64,000 nt of DNA, taken from the NCBI GenBank assembly GCA_030407085.1, contig CM059582.1, positions 207,544,001 to 207,608,000 on the forward strand, in the 5' to 3' direction. A program made the position numbers and the translations under genes. A model generated the notes under the pieces. That model was given only the letters and a program-made list of their open reading frames with translations. It was not told the DNA's origin and did no database searches. The stretch comes from Trichopria drosophilae. Lineage: Eukaryota > Arthropoda > Insecta > Hymenoptera > Diapriidae. Below are positions 1 through 14,029 of this stretch, one piece after another. Numbering within the stretch: position 1 is the first letter of the stretch; each line of letters starts with the position of its first letter.

Positions 1-490
1 ATTTGAGAATTAAAGTTTCCGTTGAAATCTTCATCAATCAATTTGTTTATCATTTTTCAACATCTTGTAATTAAAAAAACATTTCATATAGATACTCTAC
101 AGTTAGTGGCAGTAAAAAGAAAAAACATTTGTTAAATAAAATAATATCTTCCACGGTACTAAATAAACTGTATATTGACTAATCTAAAAGGTCATTGTTG
201 TTTGGCGGTTATAGAGAGTAAATCTTCCTAATGAATGTTGAATAGTAGATCTGCTCATATGTTGATGGTTTACAAATTACAGACGAACAAAATTCATCGA
301 TTTTAAAATCTGAATTTTTAATTTGAGTAAATAGTGAACATCAAATCTTCTGTATATTTTAAAAGAAAGTTGACGGATTTAATCGCATACATCAGCCACG
401 ATCTCCATACATTAAAATGTTAAACGTCGGAATAATATTTTTCGTACCTAGGGCGCGAAATGGCATTTTACGCCCTATATAGCAAAAGTA

Positions 491-1117
491 CAGTAAAACC
501 CCGGTTATCCGACGTCCGATTAACCGAGCTTCCGCGTTATCCGAGGCAGATTGGCGGCACCGAACGCTCCGCATTAACCGAGGTACATGCTCGGATAAAA
601 CGGACTAAAGCATCTGTGGTGAAAAGATGTCTGCTGATGAAGATGGTTTAGAAAAATTTAAAGAAAAATTTGAAAAATTTTACAGATGACATATGACATA
701 CAGATGACAATGAAACAGTACAAACTTCGCAAGTTAGCCATGAGGTGGGATTAAGTGCTCTTGAGTTAGCTCTTAAATATATTGAGGAACAGCCTGAAAG
801 CACTGCAAGCGACCTTCTATTAATGAAACGATGGCGAGATATTGCAGCTAAAAAACGAATGTGCAGGTTGAAACAGGCCTCTATTAAACATTTTCTTCAG
901 CCGCGTTAATAATAAGTTATATTTAATAATAGAAATGCTATGGCCCAAAGATTATTCAATGTTCTTTTAATTTTCATATTTAAATGTTACTATATTTGTT
1001 TAAAATATAAAAAATACTGAAAATTTACGAATGTTATTTATCTTCCGTGTTATCCGAGTTTTCGCTTATTCGAGGAACCCCTTCCCCATATTACCTCGGA
1101 TAAACGGGGTTTTACTG
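491..1117 (+). mobile_element. deleted pogo/Tigger-type DNA transposon
   Basis: A 627-bp element bounded by inverted repeats CAGTAAAACCCCGGTTATCC and GGATAAACGGGGTTTTACTG, with TA on each side (489-490 and 1118-1119) as expected for a Tc1/mariner-pogo target duplication. A second inner repeat (CCGCGTTATCCGAGG near 534 and its complement near 1046) strengthens the ends. The interior keeps only the end of a transposase frame (see next entry), so the copy is non-autonomous. Confidence 0.88.
738..909 (+). pseudogene. C-terminal relic of a Tigger/Jerky-like transposase
   Basis: Reading from 738 to the TAA at 907-909 gives SHEVGLSALELALKYIEEQ, then DLLLMKRWRDIAAKKR and a final KQASIKHFLQPR. Pogo/Tigger transposases and domesticated Jerky/CENP-B relatives end this way: an acidic helix, RRWRDIAA.KR, then K...DFF-like end. 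The DNA-binding HTH and DDE catalytic parts are absent, removed by internal deletion. Upstream bases 625-735 look like further degraded coding sequence. No function is expected. Confidence 0.75.
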
Positions 1118-4100
1118 TATATTAACCCTCCTGTGCACAAGGACGAATATACTTGTTTAAACTACATTGTTTCCATATGGGAAAAGAAAAACTCGTGATC
1201 AGGAAAGTTAAATAATGTAATGCCCTTAATCTTTCAGAAACTAATTTATACTATGAAATAAGGAATTTAGCATCGTGTAAAAACATTAAGATCTGATCGA
1301 CTTTGAACCAAAACTGGTAAAAAAAACGGTGTTCTAAATCTTTTTTCTAGACCATTCAGGATCAAAGTTGAAATTACATTAACTTAATTCATTATTGTCT
1401 GTCCTATCCGTAAATAAATCTCTACCAATCCAGCTCATAGTTCATTCTCATATTTGTTTAATATAGTATTAAAAAGTATATAAATATTAAGGAATGTATT
1501 TTAAATGTGGGTAAATATTATTATAACAAAAAATTTTTTTAATAAAATATGACAAAAAAAATTTAATGAGATACTAAAATAATTTCGTTTTGACTTTAAA
1601 CTCGTCCAAATGATCAATTGTTCGTATTAAGGAACTTCTCTTCACTAAATGTTTTTTTTAAATACAGATGCTAACTCAAATACAGTAGATAATCAAGATA
1701 TATTTTTGAAACATCATTTTTAGTGCCTTTGAGCACTTTAGACTATAAACTTTTTCAGTTTCTCTGAATGCTAACTAAATACAGAATCTAAGAGATTATT
1801 ATCCACAATGTTTCATTACTGTTGATATGTTTTAATCCTTTCTATTAATGTTTGTTAAAACACTTTCCCGCGTCTTAGAATTATGTATCGTAGCATCTGA
1901 GTATTATTTCAGAATTGCACTTCACTGCATCAAGTACAATATTATTGCAGTTAATTCTAGCAATTGCGATACCATCTAAATAGTTTAGTTGCTACGTTAA
2001 AAAGAGAAAATTGTAGTAACTTTTCAGTCATACTTTTCTCTGCATATTATCGAAATTATCAGGAAAGTCATCAAAATTTGGTAAGATTTCAAAAAACAAT
2101 AATTTTTTGTGACAGTTCAGTAAAGAAATCCTAACATTTTTATTTTATCCCTTGAAATTACACAACTTATATACAAAAATATTGTATTTTTGCAAATTTA
2201 CACAATTTAAATTAACAAAAAAATACTATTTTAAAGAATTGATTTTTGCTAAATCATAAATTTGGTCACTACGAAAATATTCAACATAAATACCACAAAT
2301 TTTTCGACTATTGATCTATATAGTAGTTTTATCTGAAAAACAGATAATAAAACATTTCAGTAGGTGACGAAAATAGTATATTGTGCAACTAGGGAGCAAA
2401 ATAGGCCGACATGTGCGAGTTTGCCAGATGGAAATCTGCAAACACCTGTTATCCCTTGTTGCACATACCATTTTCTTATAAGACTACGTGTTATTTTGTT
2501 CCCGCGATGCAGGGAGCAAATTAGTAATTTGCTTCCTAGGGAGAAAAACTGTTATTTTACTTCCGCGATATAGGGAGCAAAGTAGCATTTTGCGCTCCGA
2601 ATGTGCGAAATTATTATTTATTAAAATATAATTTGACCAAAAATCTCAGATTTTTTAAACCAGTATACACGATTTTTTTTTTTGTTTTTCTTAATCTTAC
2701 GAGTAATTTTATATTATAAATGTCGAAAAAAATATACAATAAGACGCTGACAAATTAAAATGTAAAACATCAGAAAAAACGAACGATAGAAACAATTTTT
2801 TAATTTAAAGCAAATCTAAAGGAAATAATAAATAAAGAGTTTTTCATTTATTCAGATTAAACATTTTTTCATTTTAAATATTTATCAATTTAGCCATTAA
2901 AAGCACTAGAAAACTTACAAATAGTGAAACAAATATTTTGGTAAAATTTACTAATAAGTATTAAAGATAATTCATAATTCTTAAAATGTAATTTGAGAAA
3001 TAGCCACTTAAAATGTCTTTTATCAAAATGTCAGGTCCGTTAAAAAAGTCCATTTATTTTTTTTAACAGATCAAGAGAGAACAATTAGCCGACATGCTGG
3101 CGCTGATGATGACACGAATACGTAATGCGGATCTCCACTGTCGCCATGTGGATTATTACCGTGCCTACGACTCAGTTCCGAATTGTTTTTCACGCATTGT
3201 TCACAAAGAGACTGTACAATCTTTTCTCTTTTACCCTTTTTATCTGGCTCTACGATTCTCTTTTGTAATCTCGCTTTCATTTGACATTTAGTTTACCCAT
3301 TGTCTCACGCGCAATAGAATTTTCATTTCCATTAACGAATAAAAATTCAATTCGTTTCCAGCCATTTAAATGAGACCATCTTGATACAACGTGTTATACC
3401 TGCATATTAAATATTAAAAAAATGCCATATTTAACGAGGTTATGGGTTTGGAGTTTTGGAACATAAATTGTCATAGTAAACAAATGTTTTGTGGCCAGGG
3501 TAATTTATTACCCAAAACAAATCAGAAAATACATCCCCTATGATGCGAAATTTTTTATTTTATTCTATGGTGAAAAAACGAGCTAATTGCCCCCTCCTTT
3601 TTACCTTGACCGCAATATGACGATCGGGTTGCTGAAAAAACGTTCAGCTTCTTCCTGGCTTTGTTCGATCCCCTCATTCACTCTTTTTTTCCCCTTTATG
3701 GTCTTTAGGGTCCCCCCCATTATCTTTATTGTTATTTGAGCCCACAGCAACATTTGATAGATGTGAGTAAATAGAACGCTCGTTGCACGCTTCGGTTACT
3801 TTCTATCTCTCTTGCGACAATGTAAATAAACATTCTCGTGCCAAATGCAGCTATAAGTAATACGAATGTGAGATCCAAAAACGAATTTCGTTTGATATGT
3901 GACCACCAGATGCATAAATCTCGTTGACGCTTCATGAGCCATCGAAACAAAAAAAGACACAAGGAAAATACAATTTGACCTTTTTAGTAGTTAGACGCTT
4001 CCTGCTTTTCTGGTAATTTTCTTTAAACGTACATTTATTTGAAGTTATTTATTTACCTCTGTCCCTCTTAGTTTTACATTTTTTTAAATTTAGTTTTATT

Positions 4101-6439
4101 CAATTTTCCATTTTCGGTTTTAAAGTTCACTAGTCTATTTGACATTTTTAATATCTCGCTTAATCCTTTCATGGGCTCCATTTAGTAGGAAATTATATTA
4201 AAACTTTGAGGCATAGTGACTCGAGTTCTGTTTGAAAAAATCAAAATGGCAGACGAAAATGAATATATAATTTGGTTTTCCGGAATTTCGAAATTTGCGG
4301 CCCATCCTCGTGGGGAGGTCTTCAGGATATCCAACGTTTTTATCGTCTTATTAATATCTTCTGAACCATCTCAGGATGTGCCATGAGGACAATAACAAGA
4401 TGGTCAAAGCTTTTCGACATCCCAAGGACATCTTGGAGACATTGTTAACCCATTTTCATGGAAGTTTTCAACGTCTGTTTGTCATATATTTCCCGAGTGA
4501 AAAAATGTTAGACCACTCATTTCTGACGTGAAATTCAACGCAATTTACGAATCTGCCATTAAAATTTAAGAAAAATGCAAATCCAAATCGCTGCCTTTGA
4601 TTATTTGAAGAAATGTCGGGGTTTTTTACTAAAATTTTATTTTCATCGACATTTTTGCATTGAACTCGAACAATGAGATCTTGGTAAAGGAAAGAAAAAG
4701 CGTCCATGGACCTTAAAATTTAAAATGTACGTGCCAAAATTTTTAATCTCACGATATCTTTATCCAATATGGCGGCCTACTTTTAAAATGTTGGTAGTAT
4801 TTAATTATTTACGAAAGTAATGATTCCAAAACAAGATTTTCTAACCTATTAGGAAAAATATATTGCTGTCATCAATAAATATCTTGGAGTGACGAAATCG
4901 CGTGAAAGTTTGAAACATACAGAATTAAAATTATATTTTTAAAAAAGAAATCTCGCTCCAAAAGAGAAATCCATGAGGAATTTTTGTATTTTTGTAACAA
5001 TACACATACGTATTCTTTATTAAACTTAACTAAGAGTCACTAACTTATGCCACTTTACTATGAATGATCGCAAACAGATCTTTTATGTAGAAATAGATCG
5101 ACAATCCTACCACTTGCGAAAATCTGCTACCGTAGCGCATCTATTGAGTACTAAAGGTACTTTAGAAGATTATAGTGAGATGTTCGCTAAACATTTGCTA
5201 CTTTATACGTTACAATAAAATTAAACAAAGTTATAGTAAAATTTTATAGTATTTTGATATAAAAATAGTGTAGTGTTTAAAAAGTTTGGAAAAATATGAC
5301 TCAAATGTTGTTTTTCGATATCTATTTATTTAACCCTATTAAAATATCTCATAAAACTCAGGTAGATAAATACAATGTTGAATGAAGTATCCAAAACGAG
5401 ATTTAAATATCAAAATACAGAACATGACTAAAAATACCGAGGAGAAATCCACCAACAGAAAAATTTATAATTAAATCTGTAAACACAAAGGATAACATTG
5501 TTCCCAAAAATATAACCACTTAATCCACTGAAATGTTATTCGATGCAAGATGAAGTTTCCCTTAGAAAAACAGAAAAAGCACAACGGAACTAAGTATAAA
5601 CAAAACAACAAAGCATCTCATAATCATCTGCATCAACCATGTTGATTATAAATGAAAACACGTGCTAAAATCGTTGTTTGCTTGGGTATGCAAAGTCAAG
5701 ATAAACATATTGTTCAAAAGTCGATAAACACAGTATTATAATTCTCAGTCCTAAAAATTCGTTTTAATAAAATACATCATTGAAATGAGTTATTGTTTTT
5801 GGTACGTTTATCAAATGATAAGACGTAGTCAATGAGGTCTGACCTTTCGAGTTACAGACTGATAATGCGTATTACGTGTCAAACACTGCGTTTGTAACAT
5901 TACTCTTGTGTCTGCAATTATTCATTCTCAGTTTCTCATTCATGATTCGCACGATTCTTTTCTATCGTATGTCAATTGTCTATCTATATTTGCTTCATGT
6001 TTTCGTATTTTTTTGTATGCGTACAATTTTTCCAAGTGTGGAGTACGTTTCATCATTTTGCATGTTCAAAATACGTTTAATTTTAAAACTACATAAAAAA
6101 TGAAATGCATAATTATCATTAAGAAATTTAAAAAAAAAAAGATAAATATAAAGTTAAATATTCTTGCATAAATATTGATTATGTCATGCATCGCAACAAT
6201 GGAACATTGTAACGATTGAAGACACGAAATATTGGAATGATTACCAATTGTGAAGACATAATCTAAAAAAGGGATAGTTTCTAACCTCAAATTTATCGTA
6301 TACCATCTGTTTTTACAGACGTTTACCTCTATGCTATTGTTATTAAAAACTGTTCAAAATGTCTTATTTTATAAACAATTTAGTGCAAACCAAATGAAAA
6401 AATAGCGTTCATAGAGAGAAATTTCTTTTTAAAATATAA

Positions 6440-7790
6440 CGATTTTTTTATTTGAACTCCACCTGCAAATTGGAATATTTACAAAAAATATTTTTGAACT
6501 CAATCTGCAAATATTTACAAAAAAAAAAAACATTTTTGAACTCCATCTGCAAATTCGTGCATTTAACAATTTCTTTTTAAAATATAACGATTTTTTTATT
6601 TGAACTCCACCTGCAAATTTGAATATTTACAAAAAATATTTTTGAACTCAATCTGCAAATTTGAATGTTTACAAAAATATTTTTGAACTCAATCTGCAAA
6701 TTTAAATAATTACAAAAAACTTTTTTGAACTCCATCTGCAAGTTTGAACATTCCCGAAAAACGTTTTTGAACTCCATCTGCAAACTTGAGTATTTTTAAA
6801 AAACATTTTCGAACTCCATCTACAATTTTGAACATTTTCATAAAACACTTTCGAACTCCATCTGCAAATTTGAACATTCTCAAAAAACAGTTTTGAACTC
6901 AATCTGCAAACTTGAATGTTAAAAAAATATTTTTGAACTCAATCTGCAAATTTAAATATTTACAAAAAAATAACATTTTTGAACTCCATCTGCAAATTCG
7001 TGCATTTAACAAACATTTTTGAACACCATCTGCAAGTTTGAACATTCTCAAAAAACATTTTTGAACTCCACCTGCAAATTTGAATGTTTACAAAAATATT
7101 TTTGAACTCAATCTGCAAATTTAAATAATTACAAAAAACTTTTTTGAACTCCACCTGCAAGTTTGAACATTCCCGAAAAACGTTTTTGAACTCCATCTGC
7201 AAACTTGAGTATTTTTAAAAAACATTTTCGAACTCCATCTACAATTTTGAACATTTTCATAAAACACTTTCGAACTCCATCTGCAAATTTGAACATTCTC
7301 AAAAAACAGTTTTGAACTCAATCTGCAAACTTGAATGTTAAAAAAATATTTTTGAACTCAATCTGCAAATTTAAATATTTACAAAAAAATAACATTTTTG
7401 AACTCCATCTGCAAATTCGTGCATTTAACAAACATTTTTGAACACCATCTACAAACTTGAACATTTTCAAAAAACACTTTTGATCTCCATCTGCAAATTT
7501 TAATGTTTACAAAAAATATTTTTGAACTCAATCTCCAAATTTAAATATTTACAAAAAAAATAACATTTTTTAACTCCATCTGCAAGTTTGAACATTCCCG
7601 AAAAACGTTTTGAACTCCATCTGCAAACTTGAGTATTTTTAAAAAACATTTTCGAACTTCATCTACAATTTTGAACATTTTCAAAACACACTTTTGAACT
7701 CCATCGGCAAATTTGAACATTCTCAAAACACAGTTTTGAACTCAATCTGCAAACTTGAATATTTCCAAAAAACATTTTTGTGCAGTACAA
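6440..7790. repeat. 42-bp minisatellite with 419-bp higher-order unit
   Basis: About thirty copies of a 42-bp unit based on TTTTTGAACTCCATCTGCAA followed by an A/T-rich spacer. Units with diagnostic variants recur as a block: the segment near 6740 (AACATTCCCGAAAAACG, then ACTTGAGTATTTTT) recurs at about 7159 and again, slightly changed, near 7583. The higher-order period is therefore about 419-424 bp, ten units. Because 42 is a multiple of three and the monomer lacks stops on the minus strand, it yields open frames that repeat NVQICRWSSKxFF; these are an artefact of the array. Confidence 0.93.
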
Positions 7791-10023
7791 ATAAAATGCA
7801 GCCATTACATAGCAATCAACAATCCAACTTTATGCCTAGACCATCTAAATTACTTTCCAAATAAACCACACTTAGTTCAACATTTTCAACTCAAATGATT
7901 ATAAATTGAGATCGATCTCCGATTTTTTTCTTTTTGTTCTCGGTTCAGTCCTCAGTCATGATCCATCTCTTTTTCTGTTTTAATTTTTTAGAAGCATTCA
8001 TCTCTTTGGTATCATTTATGGCTTATTTCAACCAGTTTTGTTTATTTTTCTTGCACCCCCTCCCCCCTATTTTTGTTAAATGTTGAAACAAGAGTCGGTA
8101 GTGGACGATACTCCGGTCCATCACTATCTGCTATTTTTAATTCTTGGCTATTAATACTTGTTATGCCGAATCAGTCGCCTCCACCGTAAGCCAAGGTCGC
8201 TTTATTTGCTCCAAGTTTCGCAATGAAATGATTTTTAAGACTAAATCGATTGTTTTTTTTGAAATTAAAAATGTATTGAACTAAACGGTTTGACATTTTA
8301 AGTATATTTCGTAAAATAATTGTGTTTAATATTTGATGAGAACCAGATAAATTAATACTTTTATGTCACAAAAATTTGTTTTTTTTTTTTAAACAAATGA
8401 CAATTTTTCGAATTTTACATCCTATCTATGAAAGTTTTACAATATCAATCATAGGCATTACAAAAATTAGAGTCATTTGTACGAAGTATTTGAAAGTAAA
8501 ATTTCCAAGACAATTTTTTGTTAGTTAAGTTATACGATGCACTTCAGACGTCTTAAAAAAAAATTGCAAATTTCCTATTCAAACAGTGTTTCGTTGCCGG
8601 TTGAATTACTATCTTTGAAAAATATGTACACCTGTTTTTTGCATACGAAAAAAACAAAAGTTTCTCTACTGATTTTTTAGGTTCCAAAATTAATTTTGAA
8701 AACTTATGTTTACTCTACTATTTGCTGATTTCGAATGGAAACTCAAAATATTGAAATTCAAAATGGAGAAACAATTGAAGGATGTTTTTTTTTGTATATT
8801 CTTTTGTATGGACAACCAATGTTGACACTATATGCAATTTTCGAAATCGAGAAACTGGGATATAGAGAAATTTCCTGTTCCGCAACTACTGCCGCGATAA
8901 TTTTTTTGTATCTAAGATTATTTTGAATTTTTCTATTTTTAAGATATTCACATCTCTTATAATACGGTTTTCGAGGTTCGAAAATAGCAGAAACCTTTTA
9001 ACTGGTTTGTTTTTATGACGAAAAGCGCCATTCGGTTCGAAATGAAGATTTTTAATTTGGTGATTATTACCAGCCGATAAAAGCCTCGTAAAAGTTCAAC
9101 CGCTAGTCAAATAAACATTTAGTAAATCACAAAAATAGCGTAAACTTAATTTTGGTTAACAAAAAAATTACGTTAAATCAAAACCATCTAATAAATGTCA
9201 ATGATATCTATTTAACGAGGGATTTAATATTATTCTTTCTTAATTTGGATTAAGATGTCGGTAAGAAAACATATGATGAATAAAGTAAACTATAGAGGCT
9301 TGTAAATGATCTTCGAAATAAAAATCCGTCCCCTTCGGAGCTTTAGCTTGAGTTCTTAGATATTTTTAGACGCGTTAAGCGCACTTTTTGGTTCTCGTCA
9401 GCTTTACGGAACATTTGGGGTGGAAACTGTTTAAATAGCCACGAGTACGTTATTTGAAGACGTCATTTAGTTCCACCTAACTATACGTTGCTTACACGTA
9501 TACCTATAATTTCGAAGATAATGAGTCTAAGCGAATTTAGCAGAATATGTTCGATCTTAAAAGGTGTATATATACAACTGCTTTTGACGTAACCAAAATT
9601 TTCCTGAATCCATTACCCAGAGAGCATCTTGAAATCGATTGATGTCTTTCAAAGGAATGCTAAAATCTTGCATTTATCGCGTTTGAAAAAGTTCACAAAT
9701 ATAATGGAAACCTTATTTTACTCGAATTAATTATTTAATAATAAAACGACATTTCGTTTGAATGAGTTATAAGTTTATTATAACAAATTAATTTACGTCA
9801 TTTCTTTCCTTGTGTTTTGTGACTTTCAATGCCAGTTTCAAATTCTTTAACAACATTGCCTAATATTTTTTAAGATTTCGAAACATTTCTGTAACGCAAA
9901 AAGAGATTTTTCATTTATTATAAAATATAATTTGTCACATCAAAACCGAAGTTAAAACTGCAATATTATTTTTCAAAATACTACACTAAATGGTTAAAAA
10001 TATCATGAAAAAAATAATAAATA

Positions 10024-10307
10024 ATGTAGGTTAGGTTTTGTTAGGTTATATCAGGATAGTTTAGGGTAGGTTAGGTTAGGTTAGGTTAGGTTAGGTTAGG
10101 TTAGGTTATATAAGTCGGTATTTAAACCAAATTTCACCTACAAATGACCTTCACTAAGAAAAAAAAATGTTAGGTTAAGTTGGGTTAGGTTAGGTTATAT
10201 CAGGATAGTTTAGGTTAGGTTAGGTTAGGTTAGGTTAGGTTAGGTTAGGGTAGATATGTCGGTATTTAAACTATATTTCACCTCCAAATGTCCTTCACTA
10301 AGAAAAC
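10024..10307. repeat. duplicated cassette with interstitial (TTAGG)n
   Basis: Two tandem copies of a roughly 142-bp unit (about 10024-10164 and 10165-10307). Each contains ATATCAGGATAGTTTAGG, a run of TTAGG pentamers (about 10064-10108 and 10210-10252), a GTCGGTATTTAAAC block and a CCTTCACTAAGAAAA end. TTAGG is the ancestral insect telomere unit, but the shared flanks show that this is a dispersed repeat carrying such a run, not telomere debris at a break. A more degraded relative lies at about 10610-10700. Confidence 0.85.
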
Positions 10308-11984
10308 AATGTAGTCTTATTTACTATAGAGAATTAATCAATAATCTAGAAATTATTTTCACTTTTTATTTAGTAAGATGCAATCGAGCAGATACATTTC
10401 AATCATTTAAGAATTAATAAAACAGATAAAGTAGAATGTTAGTGTATCTTACTATGTAAACAGTAGAAATGACTTTCGCTTAGTAACTTCTGTTAGTACA
10501 ATCTCTTACTAGAAACAACAGTTAATTTGATTATATTTTTCGGTGTTAAAACAGTCTGTTCTGTATACAATATCCATCATACTTTGACCTTGAAAATGAA
10601 TATATACAAGTTATAGGTTAGGTTTGGTTAGACTAGCTTATACTAGGTTAAATAATGTTAGTACTCCTACATTTCACCATCAAGTAACCTTCAAATATTT
10701 TATATGTCACCTTTGGTTCTGTATACAACACTCACCTTACTTTGACCTCTAAAATAATTATGAGTTATTCCGATTACCCAATGTTTCCGGAAACATCATT
10801 TACATGTTCTATGGCATAATGATATTTAGTAAAAATTAATTCATATTATGATTTCAATTTCAAAATGGCTTCGTCCCAATTTCAATGGCCCTTTAGGTAA
10901 TTTTTAGCTTATTTACATATTTTTAAAATACATTCTGAATTTCCTCGTATAGTTTGATGTATTGGAGATATAAATCTATATTAGACTCGTATACGGAGAT
11001 GCTGATATAAATCTACGAGTTAAAATTTCAATATGGCGGACAGATTTACGACTGCTGATTTTAAAAAAAATGCTCTTAACGTTTATACTTTCTTAATTTC
11101 TTGAGGTGACAATTCACCCTTTATCGAGTGAAAATTAAGCCCCTCTAATGAATTCCAACACTTCTCACTTATTTCTGGAGTAAAAAATTCCAAATTTGAA
11201 TGACAATTATTCACTCAGGTTCAATTTTCACCCCATAAATCGAGAATTTTAATTCCAATAAATTTAGAGAGTACATAATTTTGTTTCATATAAATAGAAT
11301 AATTGTTTGTTCGTCAAATATCTTTGGTTTTTATTATAGTTTTCCTAGAATTTCTGAAATACCGACATTTAGCAATTTATTACAAATTTTTGAGAGAAAG
11401 TCTAAAACAGACTTATGTTTTTTTTCTGTCGTAATAAAAAAATATGCCTTTACTCAGATTGAGGTAATCGACCTTAAAATTGAGATAAATCAGGGAACTT
11501 ACAATTAACAATCACCCAGTACTTTTTCAACCGTAAGCAACCCTATTTTCAAATTATCCTCTTCAATCTGCTCCTTGCTTTGCTTTCGTAACTTCAAATT
11601 AAACTTGCCTCTTCTCTTTCATTTCATCCGCTTCGTTATCTTTTGTTCGTTACGATTTTTTTAGGGAGCAAATGATAAGGGCGTACATTTATAAAGGGAC
11701 TGAAATACGAATCGTCGACCTTTCACATTCTATTTCTCGCCCTTTTTATTTTTCGCTGTTGATGCATGTTCCGTAATATAGACTTATGTATAAAACTGAA
11801 AAAATCTTGATATTTATAATGACAATTAGTTGTTTTAGTTACAAATCACGGAGATAAACATAAAATACTCAAGAGAAAACTTTGCGAAATTAAATCAAAT
11901 GATTAGAGTATGTACTAAAATATTTGCATAGTTGTGAATGCTCCCCAAAACTGAATTAGTCAAAAACTGCGTGAAGAGATGACA

Positions 11985-12850
11985 AGTATTTTAAAAAATT
12001 GGTGGTTATTTCTTGCCATCTTGATTACTATTCCAAAGTAAGACAAATGGCCTACTTTGATGGCAGTTTATATATATATTTCATCTCTTACGCCCTCCAA
12101 CGGCACCTTCCTGCCATTATAAATTTTTGCAAATATCTGAGGTTATTTATTACTGTGATTAGTGACTAATCGAAGAAAAAAAAAAGAGTGGACTAGTCGT
12201 AATTGCAATTTTTATGGCAGTGTATGTGTATTTTTCATCGTTTACCCCCTCCAAAAGGACCTTCCTGTCGTTAAAATTTTTTGAAAAAATTTGAGGTTAT
12301 ATGTTGCCATCAACGATTACTGTTCCAAAAATAAAACAAATGGACTAACAGTAATTGCAAGTTTTATGGCACTTTATGAGTATTTTTTATCGTTTACCCC
12401 TTCCAAAAGGACCTTCCTGTCGTTAATATTTTTTGAAAAAATTTGAGGTTATTTGTTACCATCAACGATTACTGTTCCAAAAATAAAACAAATGAACTAA
12501 CCGTAATTGCAACTTCTATGGCAGTTTATATATATTTTTCATCTCTTACCCCCTCCAACGGCACCTTCCCGACATTATATATTTTTGCAAATATTTGAGG
12601 TTATTTACTGCAGTCATTAATGACTAATCGAAGAAAAAAAGATTGGCCTAGTCGTAATTGCAACTTTTATGGCAGTGTATGTGTATTTTTCATCGTTCCC
12701 CCCTCGAAAGAGACCTTCCCGTCGTTAAAATTTTTTCAAAAAATTTGGGTTTATTTCTGGTTATCATTGATTACTATTCCAAAAATAAAACAAATGGAGT
12801 AACTGTAATTGCAACTTTTATGGGAGTTTATGTGCAGTTTCCATCATTTT
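11985..12850. repeat. 152-bp satellite array, first locus
   Basis: Five to six units of about 151-154 bp, marked by CCTTCC at 12106, 12260, 12412, 12563 and 12714. Each unit reads roughly ACCCCCTCCAAAAGGACCTT, a TGTCGTTAAAATTTTTT block, TTTGAGGTTATTT, a GATTACTATTCCAAAAA block and TAATTGCAACTTTTATGGCA. Units 1 and 4 share a variant with GACTAATCGAAGAA, so a three-unit higher-order pattern (A-B-B-A-B) is visible. Confidence 0.9.
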
Positions 12851-14029
12851 TCCAAACGAAAAATTCTCTACTACTTTCAAATGTGCCGAAAAATTCTCGT
12901 TACCAAGGTGCAGTCACGAAATATTCTAGTGCCATCACTATGGGAAATTCTGTACATCACACTATAAAACTGTTCTCCGTATATGACTTAACCTTTTAAG
13001 GACCAAATGTGCAAAAGTGAAACATGAAGTTTGACAGTTCTTTAAATGCAATTTAACCCCCACTTCAAAGTTTCCCCCACTTATAAATGTTCTTATCAGT
13101 TCATTCGGCTACCCCAAGGAGGAGCTGGATGAGCTGTCAAATGAAGTTTGGAGACGCGGTCATATCGCACTTCCGGTTTCGCGCATACTCGTCGGGAAAT
13201 ACGGGAGCATCAGCTGTAAATCAATATTGCGCGCCGTGTCAAGTGTGCGTTGCGATATTGAGCTTTCCTCGACGTCTCTCTCTAACACCCTGTATCTAGA
13301 TTTGTCGCCCTCTCTCTCAGGGTCAGGTGCAGCCGACGGAGGTCGTGCGTCGATTTTGAATTAATCGGGACCGGGACAGTTGCTTCCGGCAACAGGCGCA
13401 ACGTGTAGCCCCGACCTTGTCATTTTTTATTCCATTTTGGAAAATGTTTTGTCGTGTAAAACCGGGATATTTTTGAAAATTGCGATTTTAACAAATTTGT
13501 ATACGTCCAGGTACCTTGAGAGCCGAAAATGTTACATTTAGAGGTCACTTGATGTACATTTATAAAAAATACATATTTAATTGCAAGTGTCACTTCATTT
13601 TACTCATATTTATCGAATTCATTTTTTATTAGGTATGTTTGGTACCAATATGATCCTAATATACTGCAGACCATGCAGATTACATTAAAAAATGGCAATT
13701 ATTCATTTCTTAGCGAGGGTACAGCTTTTCGTGGATTCAGAAACGTTTTTATAATTTCTTAGACGTTATTTATCTCGTAATATTTAATAATTCGAGTCTC
13801 ACAGACGGGAGAGACTTTTAGTCAACGCGGTTTTAGACACCTGCCGCTTGGCGGCGCATATTCGATTTGAGTTTTTCGCCAGTATAAGAAGTTCATTTTG
13901 ACAGACGTAAATGTATCCTCTTAACCATCAAACGCCTATGTATATTTAAAATCAATTTCTAAAGGAATTTTTTATATTAATTTAAAAAATTTGGAATTAA
14001 TTTTGAAAAATGTACGAGATAATACAAAC

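Larger units (their letters stand above)
1..14029 (-). other. srGAP: srGAP intron downstream of the third recognised exon (partial)
   Basis: No coding exon recognised. It holds the Tigger remnant (491-1117), a cluster of GGGAGCAAAAT motifs (2388-2600), the 42-bp minisatellite (6440-7790), the (TTAGG)n cassette (10024-10307, with a degenerate third copy near 10610) and a 152-bp satellite array (11985-12850). A GC-richer island lies at about 13080-13420, in an otherwise very AT-rich intron; its role is unknown. The intervals 1120-2380, 2610-6430 and 7790-10020 show only AT-rich sequence with no feature I can support. Confidence 0.8.

Noticed and set aside
6577..7726. Series of minus-strand frames repeating NVQICRWSSKxFF
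   Set aside because: They are the translation of the 42-bp minisatellite, whose unit length is a multiple of three; no sign of a real repeat protein.
10064..10108. True telomere or chromosome-fusion scar
   Set aside because: The run is short, lies within a duplicated cassette with shared flanks, and sits inside an intron of an apparently intact gene.
12658..12999. 113-codon plus-strand frame
   Set aside because: Starts in the 152-bp satellite and runs into unrelated sequence; no similarity recognised.
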